64,000 nt of DNA from Paraburkholderia domus (GTDB lineage: Bacteria; Pseudomonadota; Gammaproteobacteria; Burkholderiales; Burkholderiaceae). Below the pieces are notes generated by a model. The model made no database searches, was not told the DNA's origin, and saw only the letters and a program-made list of their open reading frames with translations. Every line of letters starts with the position of its first letter. Within the stretch, counting starts at the first letter, position 1. Position numbers and translations under genes: made by a program. This document shows positions 26,528-35,375 of this stretch, one piece after another. The stretch covers positions 1 through 64,000 of the forward strand of contig NZ_CAJNAT010000019.1 in the NCBI RefSeq assembly GCF_905220705.1. Reading direction: 5' to 3'.

Positions 26528-27115
26528 CTAGGGACGAATCTTGCGCCCCTCATAGGTTGCCCGCAGCAGGGTTTTGAACGCAACCTTTTTCGCTTGTCGC
26601 AGACGCTTCGTCAGTGCTTTTTCGAGAAGGTACGCGGATTGAACTCGTAGAATCAGACGCTGCTTTCTTGCCCTATCTTTTTCCACTTCAAAGAACACGG
26701 CGTATAACGACGTGGTGCCATCGGCATTCGTCTTTTGCAGCGTCATGAAGTTCGGCTGCTGTTCGTCAGCGACGATAATGGGACGCTCACCAAGCGTCAT
26801 GACCAAATCCCGCAACAGGTGCTTCGACAGTTCGTAGCGGCCCAGATCGAGAACCCGCTGCTCACGACCATCATCGTAGATCTCTACGTTCGGAATTTCT
26901 ATGCGCGCTCTTCCGTCCCGAGCAAAACTGTGGGAAAAACAATGGCACGAAAACATCACGAGCACGGTCACCACCGAACTCACACCGAGGTCGCATTTAA
27001 AGGCGAACGAATCGAGATGACTCAAGTCCCACGGCGTCCCGTGGTGAACAACGGGTTGAAAGAAGTGAGTTGCACATTCTGGTGATTCAAAAACTTGTAA
27101 CTCAAACTTCGGCAT
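26528..27115 (-). CDS. Hypothetical protein with CHCFSH motif
   Basis: From ATG 27115 the product has 195 residues. It begins MPKFELQVFESPECATHFFQ and has a conserved-looking Cys/His stretch (MFSCHCFSHSF, near residue 57) and a basic helical C-terminus (RVQSAYLLEKALTKRLRQAK). No enzyme family is recognised. The Cys/His cluster could bind metal, which is speculation. The gene and its flanks are less GC-rich than the surroundings, with many A/T-ending codons, which suggests recent acquisition. It converges on the small-RNA unit. Confidence 0.7.
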   Translation of the reverse strand: MPKFELQVFESPECATHFFQPVVHHGTPWDLSHLDSFAFKCDLGVSSVVTVLVMFSCHCFSHSFARDGRARIEIPNVEIYDDGREQRVLDLGRYELSKHLLRDLVMTLGERPIIVADEQQPNFMTLQKTNADGTTSLYAVFFEVEKDRARKQRLILRVQSAYLLEKALTKRLRQAKKVAFKTLLRATYEGRKIRP

Positions 27116-27349
27116 AGGCAATCGACGGCTTTGGATCGATCAATATTCTACGTCTGTCGAAGTCGTTCGTTTTCCGAAATAACACTGTCAAATGGCATAG
27201 GAATTTTGGGATCTCTCACAGCATACGAAAACCCGCTGAGAAAGTTAATTCCTCCGCAGGGCCGCGTCAGATTATCCTGACAGGTCGCGTCCAAATCTTC
27301 GCTCAGCCAAAAAATCCGCTCAAAACCAAGTCCAGTCTCGCCATAAACA

Positions 27350-27374
27350 AAAACGGCGGCCCGAAGGCCGCCGT
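27350..27374 (-). terminator. Intrinsic terminator after ahpF
   Basis: A nine-bp stem (27353-27361 with 27366-27374) has a CGAA loop in plus-strand sense. On the minus strand a run of T (GTTTTTGTTT) follows, just past the ahpF stop. Confidence 0.8.
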
Positions 27375-27394
27375 CCGCTATTCACACAAACCCT

Positions 27395-28987
27395 TCAAAC
27401 TGTCGCTTCGGCTTCTGCTTCGCTCACCACTTCGTCCACATCGCTGCTGCGGATCAGGTGATCGAACGCGGAGAGCGATGCCTTCGCGCCCTCGCCCACT
27501 GCAATCACGATCTGCTTGAACGGGACCGTGGTCACGTCGCCGGCGGCGAACACGCCCGGCACCGACGTCGCGCCGCGTGCGTCGACCACGATCTCGCCGT
27601 GCTTCGACAATTCGACCGTGCCCTTGAGCCATTCGGTATTCGGCACGAGACCGATCTGCACGAACACGCCTTCGAGTTCGATGTTCTTCGTTTCGCCCGA
27701 GCGCAGGTCCTTGTAGACCAGACCGTTGACCTTCTTGCCGTCGCCGGTGATTTCCGTGGTCTGGGCCTGCGTGATGATCGTCACGTTGGCGAGACTGCGC
27801 AGTTTGCGTTGCAGCACTTCGTCTGCACGCAGTTGCGCACCGAATTCGAACAGCGTCACTTCGCGCACAATACCCGCGAGGTCGATCGCCGCTTCGACGC
27901 CCGAGTTGCCGCCGCCGATCACCGCAACGCGCTTGCCCTTGAACAGCGGACCATCGCAGTGCGGGCAGTACGCCACGCCATGGTTACGGTACTCGCGCTC
28001 GCCCGGCACGTTGATTTCGCGCCAGCGGGCACCCGTGGCAAGAATGATCGTCTTCGCCTTAAGCACCGCGCCATTCGCCAGACGCACTTCGTTGATGCGG
28101 CCCGGAATCAGCGCTTCAGCGCGCTGCACGTCCATGATGTCGACTTCGTAGCTCTTCACATGCTGCTCAAGCGCCATGGCGAACTTCGGTCCTTCCGTTT
28201 CCGTCACGGAAACGAAGTTCTCGATCGCCAGCGTATCGAGCACCTGGCCGCCGAAACGCTCCGCCACGACACCTGTCGCAATGCCCTTACGCGCCGAGTA
28301 AATTGCCGCAGCCGCGCCCGCCGGGCCGCCGCCGACGATCAGCGTATCGAACACCGGCTTCTTTTCCAGTTCCTTGGCAGCACGCGCACCGGCATTGGTG
28401 TCGAGCTTCGCGAGGATTTCCTTCACGCCGCTGCGGCCCTGGCCGAACACTTCGCCATTCATGAACATAGTCGGTACCGCCATGATCTGGCGCGCTTCGA
28501 CTTCGCTCTGGAACAACGCGCCGTCGATCGCCACGTGGCGGATGCGCGGGTTGAGCAGCGCCATCACGTTCAGTGCCTGGACGACTTCCGGGCAGTTCTG
28601 GCATGACAGCGAAAAATACGTTTCAAATTGGTAGTCACCGTCGAGGTTGCGGATCTGTTCGATCACCGCATCGTCGAGTTTGACCGGATGGCCGCCGACC
28701 TGCAAAAGCGCGAGGACGAGCGACGTGAATTCATGCCCCATCGGAATGCCGGCGAAACGGATACCCGTTTCCTTGCCAGGCTCGCCGATCGAAAACGACG
28801 GCTTGCGCTCGCTGTCGCCGCGACGTTCGATCACGGTGACGCGTTCCGACAACGTCGCGATATCGTTCAGCAATGCCAGCAGCTCTTGCGATTTCGCGCT
28901 GTCGTCGAGCGACGCGACGATCTCGATAGGCCTGCTAACCTTTTCGAGGTACGTTTTCAATTGGGTCTTGAGATTGGCGTCCAGCAT
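27395..28987 (-). CDS. ahpF: Alkyl hydroperoxide reductase subunit F
   Basis: This is a 530-residue NADH-dependent flavoprotein that re-reduces the peroxiredoxin AhpC. The N-terminal tandem thioredoxin-like domain has the redox pair in SLSCQNCPEV (near residue 130). Then come the FAD motif GGGPAGAAAAIYSARKG (near 217), the NADH motif GGGNSGVEAA and the second redox pair in AYCPHCDG (near 345). ATG 28987 gives the normal family length. It lies 152 bases downstream of ahpC on the same strand. Confidence 0.94.
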   Translation of the reverse strand: MLDANLKTQLKTYLEKVSRPIEIVASLDDSAKSQELLALLNDIATLSERVTVIERRGDSERKPSFSIGEPGKETGIRFAGIPMGHEFTSLVLALLQVGGHPVKLDDAVIEQIRNLDGDYQFETYFSLSCQNCPEVVQALNVMALLNPRIRHVAIDGALFQSEVEARQIMAVPTMFMNGEVFGQGRSGVKEILAKLDTNAGARAAKELEKKPVFDTLIVGGGPAGAAAAIYSARKGIATGVVAERFGGQVLDTLAIENFVSVTETEGPKFAMALEQHVKSYEVDIMDVQRAEALIPGRINEVRLANGAVLKAKTIILATGARWREINVPGEREYRNHGVAYCPHCDGPLFKGKRVAVIGGGNSGVEAAIDLAGIVREVTLFEFGAQLRADEVLQRKLRSLANVTIITQAQTTEITGDGKKVNGLVYKDLRSGETKNIELEGVFVQIGLVPNTEWLKGTVELSKHGEIVVDARGATSVPGVFAAGDVTTVPFKQIVIAVGEGAKASLSAFDHLIRSSDVDEVVSEAEAEATV

Positions 28988-29139
28988 GGCTATTCGATTC
29001 CGTGACGAGGGGTGTTGGATCCCGGTCGCCGCACGCATCCGGATAGGAAGCGTGCAGCCCGGGGACGTGTGAACCACTGTAAGAAGCGGTCCGCACGGCG
29101 GTGCGCCGTGAGGCGCTTACTGCGGCAGGCTTTTAGACC

Positions 29140-29703
29140 TTAGATCTTGCCGATCAGGTCGAGCGACGGGGTCAGCGTTTCTGCGCCCGGCGTCCACTTG
29201 GCGGGGCAAACTTCACCCGGGTGAGCCGCGATGTATTGCGCAGCTTGCACCTTGCGCAGCAGTTCGCCAGCGTCACGGCCAATGCCGTTGTCGTGAATTT
29301 CGGCCAGCTTGATTTCGCCTTCCGGGTTGATCACGAACGTGCCGCGCAGTGCCAGGCCTTCTTCTTCGATCAGCACGTCGAAGTTGCGCGAGATTGCCAG
29401 GGTCGGGTCAGCGATCATCGGGTACTTGATCTTCCGGATCGTGTCCGACGTGTCGTGCCATGCCTTGTGCGTGAAGTGCGTATCGGTCGACACGCTGTAG
29501 ATTTCGACGCCGAGCTTCTTGAATTCGGCGTAACGATCGGCCAGGTCACCCAGTTCGGTCGGGCAAACAAACGTGAAGTCAGCCGGATAGAAAACGAAAA
29601 CCGACCACTTGCCCTTCAGGCTTTCTTCAGTGATGGTCTGGAAATCGCCATTGTGAAAAGCCTGCGCCTTGAACGGTTTGACTTGACTGTTGATGATCGG
29701 CAT
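29140..29703 (-). CDS. ahpC: Alkyl hydroperoxide reductase subunit C (peroxiredoxin)
   Basis: This is a 187-residue typical 2-Cys peroxiredoxin. The peroxidatic cysteine is in FTFVCPTELGD (near residue 47) and the resolving cysteine in EVCPAKW (near 166). It detoxifies hydrogen peroxide and organic peroxides and is recharged by AhpF. The start ATG 29703 is preceded by AGAGGA. An OxyR-like half-site and promoter lie upstream. Confidence 0.95.
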   Translation of the reverse strand: MPIINSQVKPFKAQAFHNGDFQTITEESLKGKWSVFVFYPADFTFVCPTELGDLADRYAEFKKLGVEIYSVSTDTHFTHKAWHDTSDTIRKIKYPMIADPTLAISRNFDVLIEEEGLALRGTFVINPEGEIKLAEIHDNGIGRDAGELLRKVQAAQYIAAHPGEVCPAKWTPGAETLTPSLDLIGKI

Positions 29704-29793
29704 TTGCTGAGTCCTCTTTCGGGTTGGTTGGAAAGTGGAGTCAGTATGTCAGACGTTACTTAATAGGTAAAGTGGTGTGTTTAAATTATTTCG

Positions 29794-29808
29794 ATAGTTT
29801 ATTACTAT
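29794..29808. promoter_or_regulatory. OxyR-like half-operator upstream of ahpC
   Basis: On the minus strand the sequence reads ATAG-N7-CTAT, the exact half-motif of the OxyR consensus. It lies just upstream of a plausible promoter (TTTACC, 17 bases, CATACT), as expected for an OxyR-activated ahpC gene. The second half-site is weak. Confidence 0.55.
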
Positions 29809-29851
29809 TTGACTGGCTACCGGCGACTATTGCGTCGCACCAATCCTCGGG

Positions 29852-31816
29852 TCAGTCTCTCATGAGCCGCCAGAGCGTCGTGCGGCCGATTCCCAACGCC
29901 CGGCTTGCTGCAGCGCGATTGCCGCCAGCCTGTTTGAGGGCGCGTGCGACATCCTCGCGGGTGGGTGAGCGACGGCCCGAGGCGTCGCCGGCGGCGTGGG
30001 CGTGAGGCGTGACGCCATGCACGTCCGCGGCCGTCTGCCGCATCCGCCCGAACTCCGGAAACACTGCCTGCAGGTCCTGCCAGCCCTCGCCGGCCGAATC
30101 GCTCAGATAAATCGCGGCGCGCGCCAGCAGATTTTCCAGTTCCCGCACATTGCCGGGCCATGCATAGTGCTCGAACAAAGGCGTGAGGAACGCCAGCACC
30201 CGCTCGAGCGCGGCACCCGATAGCCCATATTGGAGCGCGCTGCGGTTCAACAAGTGCCGCGCCAGTTGCGCGACGTCGCCGCGTCTTTCGCGCAGCGGCG
30301 GCAATTCTATCTGAAGCAGATTCAGCCGAAAGTACAGGTCCGCCCGGAACACACCCTGCTCGACCAGCGCGTGCAGATCGCGATGGGTGGCGGCGATCAC
30401 CCGCACGTCGACGGGGGTCGCGCGCCCGGAGCCGAGCTTCATGACTTCGCGCTCCTGCAACACTCGCAACAGCCGGCTTTGCAGCGCCGCCGGCATCTCG
30501 CCGATTTCGTCGAGGAAGATCGTCCCGGTGTGGGCAATCTCGAAGAGACCCGGCTTGCCGCCCCGGCGCGCGCCGGTGAACGCACCTTCCTCATGACCGA
30601 ACAGTTCGCTTTCGATCAGGCCTTCAGGCAGCGCTGCGCAATTGAAGGCGACAAACGGATTGCCGCGCCGCCGGCTGGCATTGTGAATGCCCTGCGCGAC
30701 CAGTTCCTTGCCGGTGCCGCTTTCGCCGCTCAACAGCACGGTGGCATCGTGAGCCGCGCCTGCGCGTGCAAGCCGCCGCACCCGCTCGAGCGCCATCGAG
30801 TGGCCGACCAGATCGTCCAGATGGTGCCGCGCGACCAGATGCTTCGGCCGCTGGCTGGTACGCAGCGAGCGGTCGATCCGCTGCGCGACCAGCGCATCCT
30901 GCACCGTGACCACCGAGCCGGATCGCACGCCCTGCTCGACGATCGGCACGCAGTTGACGATCAGCGCGCGGCCGCCGATCTGCTCGATACGCTCCTCGAC
31001 CGGCATGTCATGCTCGAGCGTCTCGCGCAGCAGCGGGCCGACGGCGCGCGTCAATTGCGCCGGGACGTCCTGTTCGCGGTCGAGGCCGAGCAGATCGAGC
31101 ATCGCCGGATTGACGGCTTCGACCTGACCGGCGTCGTCGAAGGCGGCCACGCCGTCGCGCAGGTGGGCGACGATCGTGTTCAGGCGCACCCGCTTCGATT
31201 CCTTCTGGCGGCTCACGCGCGCCAGCTCGACCGAGCGTTCGAACGCTTCTTCGACTGCGCCCAGCGAGTACAGAAAGACACTCTCCAGACCCGCTTGCTG
31301 CGCGAAATCGCAGGCCATGCCGGGGCCGATGATGACTTTGCAGCCCTCCGCTGCGAGGCCCGCGACCGCGAGCCGCACTTCGTCGATCGAGCGGTAGGCG
31401 CGCTGTTTCAGGCCGACGGTCAGCCACGCGCTCAGGTCCGCGAGTTCGTGCGAGATGGTTTCGTGCAGGACAAGGCCGATCTTTGCGCCCGGCCAGGTCG
31501 TCGTGGCTCGGGTTATCGCGCTCAGCACGTCGAAGCCGTTCACCTTGACCATGACCACCGGCACGCTCAGGTTGTCGCGCAGGTAGGCGCCGTTCGATCC
31601 GGCCGCCAGTACGACATCGACCGAGCCCGCGTCCACATAGGCCTGCAAGGCCGTGACGGCGGCGCCGTAGCCTTCCCGCACCGAAAAGAACCTGGCCTGC
31701 CCGGTGTAACGCGGCGCGACTGTCTCACAAAGCGATTGCAACCGGCTGATACTGACCAATGCAACGCCCGGGCGACCGGAATTGGGATTGGCAAGGGACG
31801 ACGTGAAAGTGGACAC
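29852..31816 (-). CDS. Sigma-54-dependent activator with PrpR-type sensor domain
   Basis: An N-terminal PrpR_N sensor domain (about residues 20-180) is followed by a PAS-like linker, an AAA+ domain with GESGTGKE Walker A, intact GAFTGA sigma-54 loop and FLDEIGE, and a Fis-type HTH at the end (RAAASRALGIGRTTLWRL). GTG 31816 (654 aa) is preferred because GGAG lies seven bases before it. The ATG at 31876 would place coding sequence over a cluster of palindromes that look like the operator. It is divergent from a lyase gene that carries a sigma-54 promoter, so it most likely activates that gene. Confidence 0.88.
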   Translation of the reverse strand: MSTFTSSLANPNSGRPGVALVSISRLQSLCETVAPRYTGQARFFSVREGYGAAVTALQAYVDAGSVDVVLAAGSNGAYLRDNLSVPVVMVKVNGFDVLSAITRATTTWPGAKIGLVLHETISHELADLSAWLTVGLKQRAYRSIDEVRLAVAGLAAEGCKVIIGPGMACDFAQQAGLESVFLYSLGAVEEAFERSVELARVSRQKESKRVRLNTIVAHLRDGVAAFDDAGQVEAVNPAMLDLLGLDREQDVPAQLTRAVGPLLRETLEHDMPVEERIEQIGGRALIVNCVPIVEQGVRSGSVVTVQDALVAQRIDRSLRTSQRPKHLVARHHLDDLVGHSMALERVRRLARAGAAHDATVLLSGESGTGKELVAQGIHNASRRRGNPFVAFNCAALPEGLIESELFGHEEGAFTGARRGGKPGLFEIAHTGTIFLDEIGEMPAALQSRLLRVLQEREVMKLGSGRATPVDVRVIAATHRDLHALVEQGVFRADLYFRLNLLQIELPPLRERRGDVAQLARHLLNRSALQYGLSGAALERVLAFLTPLFEHYAWPGNVRELENLLARAAIYLSDSAGEGWQDLQAVFPEFGRMRQTAADVHGVTPHAHAAGDASGRRSPTREDVARALKQAGGNRAAASRALGIGRTTLWRLMRD

Positions 31817-31836
31817 TGCGACGCTCCGCTCGTGAC

Positions 31837-31871
31837 TGAAACGTTCCACGAAACGTTTCATGGAACATTCC
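31837..31871. promoter_or_regulatory. Repeated GAAACGTTTC-type palindromes (activator binding sites)
   Basis: TGAAACGTTCCA (31837-31848), the perfect palindrome GAAACGTTTC (31850-31859) and TGGAACATTCC (31861-31871) are spaced about one DNA turn apart. They lie upstream of a sigma-54 promoter and next to the activator gene, the expected place for its enhancer and autoregulatory sites. Confidence 0.65.
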
Positions 31872-31953
31872 GACATTCTGCCATGAACCGCGGCGCTGCT
31901 CCCGTTTCACCTAACCTGCTGATTGTTCGATACAAATTGTGTGAGTCAGCAAA

Positions 31954-31969
31954 TGGCATGCTTCCTGCA
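31954..31969 (+). promoter_or_regulatory. Sigma-54 promoter (-24/-12) of the lyase gene
   Basis: TGGCAT-N5-CTGCA keeps the GG and GC dinucleotides ten bases apart as in the TGGCAC-N5-TTGCA consensus. It lies 52 bases before the lyase ATG, downstream of the palindrome cluster. Confidence 0.7.
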
Positions 31970-32020
31970 ACTTCAGCTGCGCGTTCTATCACCCACTTTC
32001 CCATCTGGAGACACACCATC

Positions 32021-32902
32021 ATGAGCACTTCCGCCAATCGTCGCGCCGCGTTCCGCGCCAAAGTCAACCAACGCCAGGGCCTGCTCGTGCCGGGCGCCTT
32101 CAACGCGATGAGCGCGCGCGTGATTGAAGACGCCGGCTTCGAGGCGATCTACATCACCGGCGCAGGCGTGACCAACATGTCGCTCGGCCTGCCTGATCTC
32201 GGCTTCATCGGCCTTGCCGAAGTCGCCGAGCATTGCGCGCGGATTCGCGACGCGGTCGCGTTGCCGCTGATCGTCGACGCCGACACCGGCTTCGGCAACG
32301 CGCTGAACGTACGCCAGACCGTACGTGTGCTCGAACGCAGCGGCGCCGACGTCATCCAGTTCGAAGACCAGATCATGCCGAAGAAATGCGGCCACTTCTC
32401 CGGCAAGGAAGTCGTCAGCACGAGCGAGATGGTCGGCAAGATCCGCGCCGCCGTCGATGCCCGCGAAGACGGCAACCTGCAGATCATGGCGCGCACCGAC
32501 TCGGCCGCAGTCCATGGCATCGAAGACGCGATCGAACGCGGTCATCGTTTCATCGAGGCCGGCGCCGATATTCTGTTTATCGAAGCGACCGAATCGCTCG
32601 CCGACATCGAGCGGTTGCCGTCGCTGTTCGACAAGCCGCAACTGATCAACATCGTGATCGGCGGCAAGACGCCGGTGCAATCGCGTGAAGCGCTCGCCAC
32701 GCTCGGCTACGGCATCGTCCTGTACGCAAACGCGGCGCTGCAAGGCGCGGTGCTCGGCATGCAACGCGCGCTCGGCACATTGAAAAGCAATGGCCGCCTC
32801 GATGAAGACGCGACGCTCGTCGCGCCGTTCAGCGAACGCCAGCGCCTTGTGAACAAACCGCTGTACGACAAGCTCGATCGCGAATACGCGGCGAAGGACT
32901 GA
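32021..32902 (+). CDS. Isocitrate lyase/PEP mutase-superfamily C-C lyase
   Basis: From ATG 32021 (GGAG upstream) the product has 293 residues and the TIM-barrel fold of 2-methylisocitrate lyase, oxaloacetate decarboxylase and dimethylmalate lyase. The catalytic loop motif PKKCGHFSGKEVVS is present with Cys at 123, which favours a lyase over a phosphomutase. The metal-binding DADTGFG and EDQ motifs are also visible. The divergent PrpR-type activator suggests a 2-methylisocitrate-like substrate, but no methylcitrate synthase or aconitase follows and details differ from true PrpB, so I leave the substrate open. Confidence 0.85.
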   Translation: MSTSANRRAAFRAKVNQRQGLLVPGAFNAMSARVIEDAGFEAIYITGAGVTNMSLGLPDLGFIGLAEVAEHCARIRDAVALPLIVDADTGFGNALNVRQTVRVLERSGADVIQFEDQIMPKKCGHFSGKEVVSTSEMVGKIRAAVDAREDGNLQIMARTDSAAVHGIEDAIERGHRFIEAGADILFIEATESLADIERLPSLFDKPQLINIVIGGKTPVQSREALATLGYGIVLYANAALQGAVLGMQRALGTLKSNGRLDEDATLVAPFSERQRLVNKPLYDKLDREYAAKD

Positions 32903-33298
32903 GCGGTAAGGAAAGTTGTGTTTCCGGCGCGATCGTCGCCGAGTTGCTGTGGTGCGCTGTGTGCCGCGAATTGTTGCGTTACGATGCAGGGTTGGCGGCG
33001 AGGGGCATGGCTTAGGCACGACGGCTAAACGACGGCCGCGCGGCAGCTACGCGGTAGCAGCCCAAGCGTATCGCCCATGAAAAAAGCCCATGAGTGGGCC
33101 TTTTCGCGCACGGCTCCGCTGACGTCAAACAGACCGCGACCTCGTTGCTCGTCCATCGAGGGGTGCCGGAAACACGCTTTCGAAAGGTTGTCGCAAGAAC
33201 ATGAAGTCAACACAATCGCGCGGGACATGCCGGCACGCTAAAGACGCCAAAGGCGTCATCGAATCCACACGCAACGGCAAGGTGTCGAGGACGGCGCA
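32903..33298. other. Gene-free stretch after the lyase gene
   Basis: This stretch holds one terminator (33079-33105) and the leader of the following MFS gene. A 67-codon minus-strand frame (33025-33228) spans the terminator and looks spurious. Confidence 0.5.
33079..33105 (+). terminator. Intrinsic terminator after the lyase gene
   Basis: GCCCA-TGAG-TGGGC with flanking AAAAA and CTTTT lies about 180 bases after the lyase stop. The symmetry also permits minus-strand use. Confidence 0.65.
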
Positions 33299-34735
33299 AT
33301 GACCGACACCGCACGCAATTCACACGTCGGCTGGCTGCCCTATATCGTCGCGGCCACCTTCTTCATGGAGTATCTCGACACCACGGTGATCGCCACGGCC
33401 TTGCCGCAGATGGCGCACTCGTTCGGCGTCGGGCCGAACAGCCTGAGCCTCGGCATGACGGCTTACATGCTGGCGCTGGCGATTTTCATCCCGGCGAGTG
33501 GCTGGGTCGCCGACCGCTGCGGCTCTCGCACGGTGTTCTTCAGCGCGATCGGCGTGTTCACGGTTGCTTCCGTGTTGTGCGGTTTATCGCAAAACGTGAC
33601 CGAATTTACGGCCGCGCGACTGCTGCAAGGCATAGGCGGCGCAATGATGGTGCCGGTGGGCCGTTTGATCGTGGTCCGCAACACAGAGAAGAGCCGGATG
33701 ATGCAGGCCATCTCGACCATCACCTGGCCGGCCATTGCTGCGCCTGTGGTCGGACCGCCGGTGGGCGGCTTCATCACCACCTATGCGTCATGGCGCTGGA
33801 TCTTTCTGCTGAATGTGCCGTTCGGTCTGGCAGCGATGGCTGTTGCGCTCGCGCTGGTGCCAAACCTGCGCGGCACCGAACGCAAGCCACTCGACGTCGT
33901 CGGCCTCCTGCTGAGCGCCACGACGCTGACGGCGATTCTGTATGGCGCTGAACTGGCGAGCCAGCCCGGCGAAAATCCATGGGTGGCAGGCGCGCTCATC
34001 GTCGGCGGATTGCTGATGGGCGTGGTGGCGTTCCAGCACGCAAAGCGTAACCCGCATCCGCTGATCGACGTATCCACGCTGAAAATCCCGACCTTTTCCG
34101 TGACGGTGGTGACGGGGTCGTTCACGCGTATCGGCATTGGCGCGGTGCCGTATCTGATGCCGCTGCTGTTCCAGGTCGGCTTCGGCTTGTCGGCGTTCAA
34201 GTCGGGTCTGCTGTTACTGGCGAGCGCGCTCGGCAACCTCGGCATGAAGGCGCTGACCACGCGTATCCTGCAACGCTACGGTTTCCGGATGGTGTCGATC
34301 ATCGACGTGATGGTGGCCGGCATTTTCATCATTGCCTGCGGGCTGTTGACGCCGAACGTGCCGCTTGCGCTAGTGTTGTTCGTCGTGTTTATTTACGGCG
34401 TAGCGCGCTCGATGCAATTCTCGACCCTTGCCACGCTCGCCTACGCGGACGTCGCACAGCCGCAGATGAGCGCGGCAAGCACGCTATGGAGCGCCGCCGC
34501 GCAGATGACGATCGGCTTGGGCATTGCCTTCGGCGCCGTCTCGCTGCGCGCGGCAGCGTTCTTCAATGGCGAGACAACGGGCCGTGTGTTCACTCTGGAC
34601 GATTTCCGCCTCGCGTTTCTGTTTGCCGGCGTCCTGACGCTGGTGTCCGTGACCGGCTACCTCGGTCTCGCACGCGACGCCGGACAGAGCATCGGCGGCG
34701 GTTCACGCGGCACCGAAGACCCGGCGAAAAGCTGA
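33299..34735 (+). CDS. MFS drug-efflux transporter (DHA2, EmrB/QacA type)
   Basis: This 478-residue protein has about 14 hydrophobic helices. It carries the antiporter-type motifs FFMEYLDTTVIATALPQMA in helix 1, SGWVADRCGSR in loop 2-3 and GGAMMVPVGR in helix 4. The family exports hydrophobic drugs using the proton gradient. No membrane-fusion (EmrA) partner is adjacent. The substrate is unknown. Confidence 0.87.
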   Translation: MTDTARNSHVGWLPYIVAATFFMEYLDTTVIATALPQMAHSFGVGPNSLSLGMTAYMLALAIFIPASGWVADRCGSRTVFFSAIGVFTVASVLCGLSQNVTEFTAARLLQGIGGAMMVPVGRLIVVRNTEKSRMMQAISTITWPAIAAPVVGPPVGGFITTYASWRWIFLLNVPFGLAAMAVALALVPNLRGTERKPLDVVGLLLSATTLTAILYGAELASQPGENPWVAGALIVGGLLMGVVAFQHAKRNPHPLIDVSTLKIPTFSVTVVTGSFTRIGIGAVPYLMPLLFQVGFGLSAFKSGLLLLASALGNLGMKALTTRILQRYGFRMVSIIDVMVAGIFIIACGLLTPNVPLALVLFVVFIYGVARSMQFSTLATLAYADVAQPQMSAASTLWSAAAQMTIGLGIAFGAVSLRAAAFFNGETTGRVFTLDDFRLAFLFAGVLTLVSVTGYLGLARDAGQSIGGGSRGTEDPAKS

Positions 34736-34829
34736 GCGCACAGCGGGCTGGATGGAGAGGTTTGAAGCGGCGGCGCTCAACGGGCGCCGCATCTTTTGAT
34801 TGCTTGATCAAAACAAGCGGAGACGCGCG

Positions 34830-35264
34830 GTGCAAGCAGATGATCTGACGATTTCGAGCAACAAGACCGACCTCGACATAGAGATGGTCTACGCGTTCCT
34901 GTCGCAGGAGGCAGCATGGGCGCAGGACATGCCACGCGAGACGTTCGACCGGGCGATAGAGGGATCGCTATGTTTCGGCGCCTACATCGAAGGCAAGCAA
35001 ATCGCATTTGCTCGCCTGATAACCGACCATGCGACATTCGCCTACCTGTGCGATGTATTCGTGCTGCCGGCGTACCGTGGCAAGGGATACGCGTCAGCGT
35101 TGATGAAGCACGTATTCGCCAGCCCATCGCTGACCGGTTTGCGCAGAATCGTGCTGGTGACGACAGACGCCCATCACGTCTACAAGCCGCATGGCTTCAA
35201 GGAACTGGTGGCACCGGAGCGCTACATGGAAGTGCACAACCCGGACGTTTACAAAACGGCTTGA
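34830..35264 (+). CDS. GNAT-family N-acetyltransferase
   Basis: From GTG 34830, with GGAG eight bases upstream, the product has 144 residues. The acetyl-CoA motif is visible as VFVLPAYRGKGYASALMKHV, followed by a fourth-strand segment RRIVLVTTDAHHVYKPHGF. It resembles small-molecule acetyltransferases of the ElaA/YjcF type. It lies 94 bases after the MFS gene and may share its transcript. The substrate is unknown. Confidence 0.85.
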   Translation: MQADDLTISSNKTDLDIEMVYAFLSQEAAWAQDMPRETFDRAIEGSLCFGAYIEGKQIAFARLITDHATFAYLCDVFVLPAYRGKGYASALMKHVFASPSLTGLRRIVLVTTDAHHVYKPHGFKELVAPERYMEVHNPDVYKTA

Positions 35265-35375
35265 GCAAAGCGCGGGCCGCTCATGGCCAGGCCGCCGTTA
35301 GTGGCAGATGAGGCGCGAGATCGATGAACGGGCGCCGGCGTTCCAGATCCAGATGGTTCTGCACCGCCTTGCGCA

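Noticed and set aside
30230..32902. A very long plus-strand frame (890 codons) covering the PrpR-type gene and the lyase gene
   Set aside because: Only its last 294 codons (from 32021) are real. The rest is the antisense of the activator gene, as often seen in GC-rich DNA.
32021..32902. Naming the lyase PrpB
   Set aside because: Motifs outside the catalytic loop differ from true 2-methylisocitrate lyase and the rest of the prp operon is absent.
33025..33228. 67-codon minus-strand frame after the lyase gene
   Set aside because: It runs through a terminator hairpin, has no ribosome-binding site that I can see and matches no family.
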